A stretch of 64,000 nucleotides of DNA. It comes from Novipirellula caenicola (lineage in GTDB: Bacteria; Planctomycetota; Planctomycetia; Pirellulales; Pirellulaceae). The first letter of the stretch is position 1. Each line of letters begins with the position of its first letter. Below are positions 54,055 through 61,600 of this stretch, piece after piece. The stretch spans positions 310,001-374,000 of the forward strand of contig NZ_BAABRO010000002.1 in NCBI RefSeq assembly GCF_039545035.1, read 5' to 3'. The notes below the pieces were generated by a model. That model did not search any database. It worked only from the letters and a program-made list of their open reading frames with translations, and was not told the origin of the DNA. The position numbers and the translations under genes are program-made.

Positions 54055-54073
54055 TTGCAAAACACGTGCCGTC
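54055..54073 (-). promoter_or_regulatory. Near-consensus sigma-54 promoter
   Basis: On the minus strand it reads CGGCAC-GTGTT-TTGCA: the -24 GG and -12 GC are intact with correct spacing, and only the T before GG is changed to C. The expected start near 54045 is about 54 bases upstream of the secreted V/A/P-rich gene. Confidence 0.6.
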
Positions 54074-54164
54074 GCAAGCGAAACACCAGCGTCCCAAAAT
54101 CGCGGTCGTGGCAATGCTAATCCCTGTGCCCCCGGTTTCGACCCAACGGACGTCAACTTAGTGC

Positions 54165-54290
54165 CATCGACTTTAATAGCGTTCGCGGCTCGGGGCCCCG
54201 CCCAGTTGCAGCGAGTAAAACGTTCGAAATTCTCCGGGCGAGGGCTTTGCGCTATTACGAAAGCCAACCACCTATTTCCATAGTCGATGA
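54165..54290. mobile_element. Element H, decayed copy (copy 3)
   Basis: The ends are gccatcgacttta and, inverted, gtcatcgacta. The interior keeps gttgcagcgagtaaaacgttcg and GC-rich arms as in copies 1 and 2. It lies in the gap between the V/A/P-rich gene and the SGNH hydrolase gene; nothing else is recognised in 54074-54334. Confidence 0.6.
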
Positions 54291-54334
54291 CCCTCGGTGA
54301 ACCTGCCAAACTGACGCCACGCTGATTGCACTGA

Positions 54335-55852
54335 TCACGGCGAATCCTGGACTCCCTTGACATCACCGCGAAGTTTTTTGGCTCGTCCTTCGCTCCACAA
54401 TCGCAATCCTTCGAGCCGCTGCTTGCCTCGCTCGAAGTACACCGGGGTCAACGTTTCCCAATGAGCTTGATAGCGTCTCTCTCGCTCGACCTGCCAATCG
54501 TCGCGAGGCGAAACGACTTCCATTGCTTCGAGTGTGCTCATCAACTCCGCAGCAATCGATTGGTGGCCTGGAATCGTGGGATGCACATGATCGAGCAACC
54601 AATTCTGACCGGGGATTCCACCCTTGCTTTGCATTTCAAAGCGTTGTCGTGACGGCACCAACGGAGTATCAGTGATCGCGGCAACCTGTCGAAGCCGCTC
54701 ACGAATGGGCGACACCATTCGCAGCGGGCAAATGTCTTCGTCGACGGCAATTTGGAAGTGTTGCTTTGCTTTGACGAATTGTTGGTCGTCAAAGTAGAGC
54801 AAGCCGAGTTGGTAATGTAAGCCTGCGTGACGAGGGTTGATGTCGACTGCGAGTTCGAGTTTTTCGATGGCTTTTCGTCGATCAAGAGAAAACCTTTCGC
54901 GCGCCTCGGTGACAAGTTCTTCGCAACGTTGCCGATCCGCGTCGGATACCGCGGCTGTATCTTCGCTTTTAAACGGGGGACAATCTCGCAAGTTCACAGG
55001 CAGATCGACCAACAAGATCGGGACTGCAGCAGATTTTGCCATTTCGATGATGCGGCGAAGATTATAGCCAAAGTGCATCACGACCGATTGTTGCCAGTCG
55101 TCATCGCGATGGTATTTTGCTAGGCCGCCCCGATAATCCAACAACGCGTCGACCTCGGTCGTCATCATGTTTCGGGAGGTGACGTCGCTATCTTGGTCGG
55201 ACGAACTTTCGCTCGCGGGGGCCGCGAGCCCGTGAACCCACTGCGTCACCCGCAGTTGGCTGATCCCCCGATACGCCCCCGCCACGCTGTCTGGTAACTG
55301 CTTGATTCCGGCATACGAACGGTCTTCGAGAAACTCGTTGTGTCCGGTAGCCACGACGATCAAGTCGGGTTCATGCTGCAGCATCTCTTCGAGGATCGGG
55401 ACCAACCGATAGCTGGCGTAGGACACGCCCCCACAATTGATCACTTTCCACTGCTTCGCCGGATCGGCCGCCTGCAGACTGAGTTCCAACCATGTCGTGA
55501 ACGAAGTCTCGATCGAATACGGTCGTCCTTGAACCGTCGAGCCGCCTAAACAAACGATCCGATATTCGTCCGGCGGTTTGGTCGCCGCGAACGATTCGGG
55601 CTGAAAGTATTCAAGCCGATTTTCGGCGGTACCCCAGTTTTGTCCATCCTCGCTTCGCACGAACAAAGGACGCACGTTCTGGAAATCGACAAATGGGTCA
55701 CGCAGCACGATTTGCGGCTGCCAATCGATCACCCTGAGTCCCAATTCGAACAAGATCACCGGGGCCAAACCGATCAGAACTGCCATGACAGGAAAAAACC
55801 ACCGTTTTTGCCGACGGGCGAATCGGCGTTTCGAAGGCTGCATGTCGCTCAT
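54335..55852 (-). CDS. Membrane-anchored SGNH/GDSL-type hydrolase with TPR-like insert
   Basis: A 505-residue protein with one N-terminal membrane anchor (WFFPVMAVLIGLAPVILFEL, about 18-37). SGNH landmarks are block I as CLGGSTVQG (Ser near 103), a Gly in NCGGVSYASY, block III as ATGHNEF and block V as DHVHP (Asp/His near 422-425). A TPR-like segment of about 60 residues (AIEKLELAVDINPRHAGLHY) is inserted between blocks III and V. The family removes acyl or acetyl groups from sugars, lipids or peptides; here the periplasmic face is likely. The TPR insert is uncommon for small SGNH enzymes but frequent in planctomycete versions. It is monocistronic. Confidence 0.87.
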   Translation of the reverse strand: MSDMQPSKRRFARRQKRWFFPVMAVLIGLAPVILFELGLRVIDWQPQIVLRDPFVDFQNVRPLFVRSEDGQNWGTAENRLEYFQPESFAATKPPDEYRIVCLGGSTVQGRPYSIETSFTTWLELSLQAADPAKQWKVINCGGVSYASYRLVPILEEMLQHEPDLIVVATGHNEFLEDRSYAGIKQLPDSVAGAYRGISQLRVTQWVHGLAAPASESSSDQDSDVTSRNMMTTEVDALLDYRGGLAKYHRDDDWQQSVVMHFGYNLRRIIEMAKSAAVPILLVDLPVNLRDCPPFKSEDTAAVSDADRQRCEELVTEARERFSLDRRKAIEKLELAVDINPRHAGLHYQLGLLYFDDQQFVKAKQHFQIAVDEDICPLRMVSPIRERLRQVAAITDTPLVPSRQRFEMQSKGGIPGQNWLLDHVHPTIPGHQSIAAELMSTLEAMEVVSPRDDWQVERERRYQAHWETLTPVYFERGKQRLEGLRLWSEGRAKKLRGDVKGVQDSP

Positions 55853-56013
55853 GGTCAGCGGGGTTAGATCCTATAATAGGTTTGTTCCTGTCGCGTTTGG
55901 CAGTCCCAGTATAAACCGTTTTGCCAAATCCGTATCCCACCGCAATCCCGACTCAAGCTAGTTCGATGTTTTCGGCCGCGGCAGTTTCTGAAACCACTGT
56001 GTTTCTGGTACCA

Positions 56014-56081
56014 AAGGGTTTCTGGCAGCCAAGGGTTTCTGACAGCAAAGGGTTTCTGGCAGACAAGGGTTTCTGACACCG
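56014..56081 (+). repeat. 17-bp tandem repeat, four copies plus one degenerate
   Basis: Units of AAGGGTTTCTGGCAGCC with two or three changes each run from 56014 to 56081, and a weaker unit precedes them at 55997-56013. The array sits between the divergent SGNH hydrolase and PQQ-propeller genes (gap 55853-56165), about 85 bases before the latter. Confidence 0.85.
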
Positions 56082-56165
56082 CAGGACCGTAGACGCTACA
56101 ATCCGCACTGGGGCGATTGACCTCTTCCCTTTTTACTCCACACAAAACCTCAAACGGACCATGCG

Positions 56166-57512
56166 ATGCAATCTCCTCAATCGGTGAAGGTTTCTGGACT
56201 GTTTGTTTGCGTTTGGCTCGCCATGCCGTTGGTTGCCGTGGCGAGTGATTCATGGCCGCAATTTCGTGGGCCGCATGCGGATGGCGTCGTTCGCGAAGCA
56301 AACGATCTTCCGGTCCAGTGGACCGCCAATAAAAACGTGGCATGGAAAACCGAGATTCCTGGACGCGGATGGTCATCCCCGGTCGTCTGGGGAAACCGAG
56401 TCTTTTTGACCACCGTCATCAATCACGGCGATGGCGAAGAGCCAAAGAAGGGCTTGTATTTCGGTGGCAATCGGCCTGAGTTGCCGGCGTCGGAACACGA
56501 GTGGGTGGTGATCTGCTTGGATTTAGACAGCGGTGATCTGGTTTGGAGAAAACAGGTTCGCAAGGCGTCACCAAAAACCTCGATCCATTTAAAGAACAGC
56601 TATGCATCGGAGACGCCCGTTACCGACGGCGAACACGTGTACGTGATGTTTGGCGGGGTGGGGGTTTACTGCTTTGACATCGATGGCAACGAGGTTTGGA
56701 TGCACAACCTCGAGCCACGAAAAACGCGATACGGCTGGGGCACCGCCGCGTCGCCGGTGCTGTTTGGCGATCGACTGTACCTGGTCAACGACAATGACGA
56801 AGAGTCTTATCTGATGGCGTTGGATAAACGCACGGGCGAACAAGTCTGGCGAACTCCGCGGGACGAAAAGAGCAACTGGTCGACTCCTTACCTTTGGAAG
56901 AACGAACTGCGTCGCGAGATCGTGACGCTTGGTTCTGAGAAGGTTCGCTCGTACGACTTGGATGGTAACTTGTTGTGGTCACTTAGCGGCATGTCGAGCA
57001 TCACGATCGCGACGCCGTACCAGCACAATGGCTTGCTCTTCATCAGTTCGGGGTACGTTGGCGATCGCGATCGGCCGCTGTACGCGATCCGCCCAGGAGC
57101 CGAAGGCGACATCTCACTCGAGGGGACCGAAACTGCGAACGAATCAATTGTCTGGAGTCAACCGACCGGAGCGCCGTACAATCCGACAACGATCGCGTAT
57201 GAAGGCATCGTGTACGTGTTATATGACCGTGGTTTGTTTGCCGCGTATGATGCCGCAGATGGCAGCGAAGTTTACTCGAAGGTACGGATCCCAAACGGAG
57301 GCGAATTCACATCATCACCGTGGGCCTATCACGGCAAGATTTTCTGCATCAACGAAGACGGAGTGACGTCGGTGATCAAGGCGGGCAAAGAATTCGAGTT
57401 ATTGGGCAGCAATCCGTTGTCTGACGATGACATGGCGATGGCAACGCCTGCGATCGCAGCGGACCGATTACTCATCCGCACCGCCAAGCGAATCTACTGC
57501 ATCCAAAAATAG
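56166..57512 (+). CDS. Exported PQQ-like beta-propeller protein
   Basis: A 448-residue protein. Its signal peptide (VSGLFVCVWLAMPLVAVA) is followed by WPQFRGPHADGVV, the usual start of planctomycete PQQ-like propellers. Repeated blades show the tryptophan-docking pattern: NKNVAWKTEIPGRGWSSPVV, LDLDSGDLVWRKQVR, DIDGNEVWMHNLE, LDKRTGEQVWRTP, DLDGNLLWSL and YDAADGSEVYSKVRIPNGG. The fold resembles BamB and quinoprotein dehydrogenase propellers, but PQQ-binding or catalytic residues are not evident. It probably serves as a scaffold outside the inner membrane. No operon partner is seen. Confidence 0.9.
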   Translation: MQSPQSVKVSGLFVCVWLAMPLVAVASDSWPQFRGPHADGVVREANDLPVQWTANKNVAWKTEIPGRGWSSPVVWGNRVFLTTVINHGDGEEPKKGLYFGGNRPELPASEHEWVVICLDLDSGDLVWRKQVRKASPKTSIHLKNSYASETPVTDGEHVYVMFGGVGVYCFDIDGNEVWMHNLEPRKTRYGWGTAASPVLFGDRLYLVNDNDEESYLMALDKRTGEQVWRTPRDEKSNWSTPYLWKNELRREIVTLGSEKVRSYDLDGNLLWSLSGMSSITIATPYQHNGLLFISSGYVGDRDRPLYAIRPGAEGDISLEGTETANESIVWSQPTGAPYNPTTIAYEGIVYVLYDRGLFAAYDAADGSEVYSKVRIPNGGEFTSSPWAYHGKIFCINEDGVTSVIKAGKEFELLGSNPLSDDDMAMATPAIAADRLLIRTAKRIYCIQK

Positions 57513-57908
57513 GTTCACCATCGCGATCGGGCCCCTTGGGTCGTCAAAACATAACCAAAGTCTTGGCGACATTCGCTACCACTGCGTCGCTGAAAACAGA
57601 GGGGGAGAGCGACTCAATCGTGGGAAGAACTGGAATGCCCCCCGGAAAATAGACTTACGGCGGAGTGGGACTCAACCGCAGTGCCTTAGGATCCAGCTCA
57701 GACGACGATTAAAGGCATTCAACGCACCGCTATTGTCATCCCCTCGGCATCCCCTGCATCCCATATTTCCTAAAAAACAGAACGCTCCACGACGCACACC
57801 CCCCCTCCGGAGTATGTTGTCTGTTATAAATGGATATCGTAGGTCAGTGGTGCGGTTGGCTGACAATGGCAGCAAGAATTGATTCTTTGGAATAGGAGGG
57901 GCGTGGAG
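57513..57908. other. Intergenic region upstream of the LuxR-type gene
   Basis: No gene is supported. A module-A-like hairpin in the leftward sense (AAAGTCTTGGCGACATTCGC) lies at about 57558-57578. The rest is unstructured. Confidence 0.5.
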
Positions 57909-58364
57909 ATGCGTTTAGACGATCGAGGGAGCGTAGGACATCCCGGTTCAATAGAACCCAGCCAAAGTCCGACAGCAAACGAACTAGAATCAGCCAATAC
58001 ATGGGAGAAGACTCATCCTGGCACACGGCTTGTCAACTGGGACGAGTGGCCTCAGATTGCAGCCCATTTGCACCTGACGCAGCGAGAGCTAGACGTGATA
58101 GTCTTACTCTTTTACGGTCATACCCGCAACGCGATTGGCCGCATGCTTGAGATCCAACCGCGTACGGTACGCCAATACGTGGAACAACTGCATTTGAAGC
58201 TAGAGGTGCAAGATCGTGTTGCTCTGGTCTTGAAGGTAGTGGAGTGTCGCGACGCACTTCGCACGGGTGACGAACCACGCGAGGAAGTTGGGGATGACGA
58301 CTTGTTTCCTGCGAGCGCTGCATCTCGACAAAGCCGGCCGAAACGACAGCATCCGGTGCTTTGA
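57909..58364 (+). CDS. LuxR-type helix-turn-helix regulator
   Basis: A 151-residue DNA-binding protein without a receiver or ligand domain. The LuxR/GerE-type HTH lies at about 55-115: LHLTQRELDVIVLLFYGHTR, then NAIGRMLEIQPRTVRQYVEQ and HLKLEVQDRVALVLKVVE. The N-terminal 50 residues and C-terminal 35 are polar and probably disordered. AGGAGG at 57894-57899 fixes the ATG at 57909. The adjacent gap upstream of the next giant gene contains two perfect palindromes, which could be its binding sites (inference). Confidence 0.88.
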   Translation: MRLDDRGSVGHPGSIEPSQSPTANELESANTWEKTHPGTRLVNWDEWPQIAAHLHLTQRELDVIVLLFYGHTRNAIGRMLEIQPRTVRQYVEQLHLKLEVQDRVALVLKVVECRDALRTGDEPREEVGDDDLFPASAASRQSRPKRQHPVL

Positions 58365-58516
58365 CACGCTACGCCGGCACGGTGCTCCGTCGTACGATAA
58401 TCCCTCTTCGACTATTCTTGCATAGCTTTCGATCCACACGAACGTGCTTGGGCCATGTCTTTGCGCAGCGTTGATTCAATCAACGGGGTGTGACCTGTCA
58501 TTTTCCAAATGTCTCA

Positions 58517-58561
58517 AGTGCATGCACTAGGGCACAGGCACACACCGGACAGATGTCCGGT
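58517..58561. promoter_or_regulatory. Two operator-like palindromes upstream of the giant surface protein gene
   Basis: AGTGCATGCACT (58517-58528) is a perfect 12-bp palindrome, and ACCGGACA-GA-TGTCCGGT (58544-58561) has perfect 8-bp arms. They lie about 100-145 bases upstream of the ATG at 58662. Nothing else is recognised in 58365-58661. Confidence 0.5.
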
Positions 58562-58661
58562 GAACAGTTGTTCGTCGGCAGAACGTCCGAAAGACGCAGT
58601 TCCATCGGGTGGTTAGGTTCAGGGGCAATTACGCTCCTGTCCCCATGCGAGGAACACTGAA

Positions 58662-61600
58662 ATGTCATCGCCAAGCCGCCACCGCTGGCCTCGTCGCCGC
58701 GCCGCACGCAATCAAAAGCGAATCCACCACAGCGCCAACCGCCGGCTACTGATGGAGTCGCTGGAAGACCGCAGGGTACTGGCGGTTTTTGGCACGCCCG
58801 TGGAGATTTCGAGTGATTCCGCTGAGACCAATGCGTCGTTTGGGGCGAGCGTAGCGGTCATTGAAGAGACCGCATTTGTGGCGTCACCGGGTGCGACCGT
58901 CAATGGACTCGCAAGTGCTGGCAACATCCAAGTCTTTGGGCAAGAGGATCAGGGCGACAACGACCCGACGAACGATACGTGGGGACAAATTCCGTTTTCG
59001 TTCACAGCACCTAGTCCAGAATCGGGGGCCGCATTCGGTTCATCGATCGCTGTTAGCTTGCCGTACGTCGTTGCTGGCGCACCGGGAGAAGACAATGGCG
59101 GAACGGATCAGGGTGCGGTTTACGTCTACGATATTTCGCCGCTGCTTAATGAGTCAGGTCCCCCCATCATTCACAAGCTAACGGCCCCCGTTGCTGCCGA
59201 CGGTAATCGGTTTGGCGAGTCAGTTGATATCGACGGTGGAAAGGTGGTTGTGGGTGCACCGGGCGTCGACGGCAGCTCCAGTGACGAGGGTGCAGCCTTT
59301 GTGTTTGAGTACAATGGATCGACTTGGGATAGCACAACACTCACATCCAGCACACCGCAATCGAATGCTCAGTTTGGATCGGCCGTAGCCATTAGCGAGA
59401 ATCGGGATGTAGCTGGATTCGGCGTGGATCCAGAGATCATCGTCGGTGCACCGGGCGAAGACGACGGTGTAGCCTCGTCTGATCGCGGCGCCGGCTACCG
59501 CTTCACTTTCGCCGATCACGTTGGCAACGATAGCGTCGCTGAATGGGGACAAGACACTCGATTTACCGCTCCGGCTCCAGCGGACGGTGCGAATTTCGGT
59601 GCGTCGGTCGACGTCGATCAAGACATCGTGATCGTTGGCGCGCCGGGTGTTAGCGAGGCACACGTCTATACCGGATTGTTTGGCAGTTATGACTATTTGT
59701 TCTCGCCCAGCGAGCTCTTTGCGGCGGCGATCGAGGCGTCCACAGTGCCCTCGTCGGCGCATTATGGCGAAGCAGTTGCAGTCGACGTTCGGGATCTCGA
59801 TCAGGGAGACATCGCGTTCGCGGTCGGCGTTCCTGATCTCGTACTTGGATCCGATGCTCCTGGCGGAGCGGTACATGTTACCGGTGCTCCAGATGATCCA
59901 TCGGATCCAAGCAATGTTGAACAGGACTTTTTGGTCGGTCAACAATCGCTGGCTCGGTTCGGTGCATCGGTCTCGATGAACGCCGGCATGATTGCGATCG
60001 GCGGTCCCTCGTTTGACGATGGTGATGACGAAGACGTCGGTCTGGCGGCAATCGCTGGCGCCGCTTTGCCGCCAGCACCGGTTGACTTTGGGGACGCATC
60101 CGGAGCGTATCCCACGCGTCGGAGCGATGGAGGTCCTACTCATATCGTAGGCAGCTTGTATTTGGGAAGTTCTGTCGACGCCGAAGACGAAGCATTTGAT
60201 TCGCACGACGCCCAAGGCGATGACCACAACAACGTGGACGACGAGGACGGAGTCACGTTTGCTGACGGCACACCGCTGGAGCAAGGCGTGCTGGTGATTG
60301 GCGAAACCAACCAGTTGCAGATAACGCTATCCGAGCCGGGCTACGTCGATGCCTGGATCGACTTTGAAGACGGTAGCTACGACTTCGATGGCGGTGGCGA
60401 ACAGATCATAACCTCCAGCCTGCTATCCGCTGGCGTCAACACCATCGACATTTCGATTCCATCGTCCGTCATCAACACGATCGCCGACCATGGCAGAACG
60501 TATGCAAGGTTCCGGGTCAGTTCCGCGGGCGGCCTAAGTCCGACGAGCGCGGCCAACGACGGTGAAGTCGAAGACTATGCGGTGTCGCTGGGCGTGCGTC
60601 CCACCGCCTCGTTCGCCTTTGATCCATCAGTTCCGCTTGAATTTGGCAACGGCATTCAGCTTGACGCCGTTTCGTCGCAGGACAATCCGGGGCCAAACAA
60701 CTTCTCACTGCAGTTCGATTGGGATTTGGATGGTGATGGCGACTTCACCGACGCGAGCGGAGGACAACTGCAGTTGTCATGGCTCCAGTTGTCAAGTTAT
60801 GGCATCACAATAGGCAGCAATCCAGTCAGCCTTCGTGTAACCGACGCGGACGGTCTGACAGACACCATGACCCGAAATCTCGAAGTTTTTCTCGACCCCG
60901 ATGTTGTGGTCGACCTGCCAAATCTCAATAGCGCGCTGGAGCTGATTCGTTTGGGCGACGACTTAGTACTGCGGAACATGAGCGACTCTACCGAAGTCCT
61001 TCGTTTGCCGTATGCCCCCGTCAATACCTTGACTGTCGAAGGCAACTTCAGCGACGACTTCCTGCAAGTCAACAACGTCAACGGAGATCCAGTTCCGCCC
61101 GGAGGGCTATTCGTCAATGGCGGGGTCGGTGCGTTTGATACGCTCAGCATCGAGGGATACGAAGGCGGGTTGGAGCATACCTTCACGCGCCGAGACGCGG
61201 GAACGCTCGACTTCGACAACGGAGCTCAGATCAACTATACCGGGCTTGAGCCGGTCCAATCAGCAGCGGGCATTGACGATCTGACGTTGAACTTGATTCC
61301 AGGTTCAGAATTCTTCGGCCCGGTCGTCACGCTGCCCGGCGGTGTCAGCACCTCGACCACTCCAAGTACACCTGGTGCCGCGGGGATTGGCAATGGGATC
61401 AGCAAAACGTACAGCGGAATCGACACTTCCAGCTTTGACACGGCCTACTGGGGCCTGACCGAAGACTTCTTTTACACGACCGGTGGCAGCTATATCCCCT
61501 GGGGATTCGACACCGGGATTGGGCTCAGCGGAGCCGCTCAAATGAATTCCAGTACGAACAAGATCGATACGAGCCGACTACTATCATCTGGTTCGGGTTA

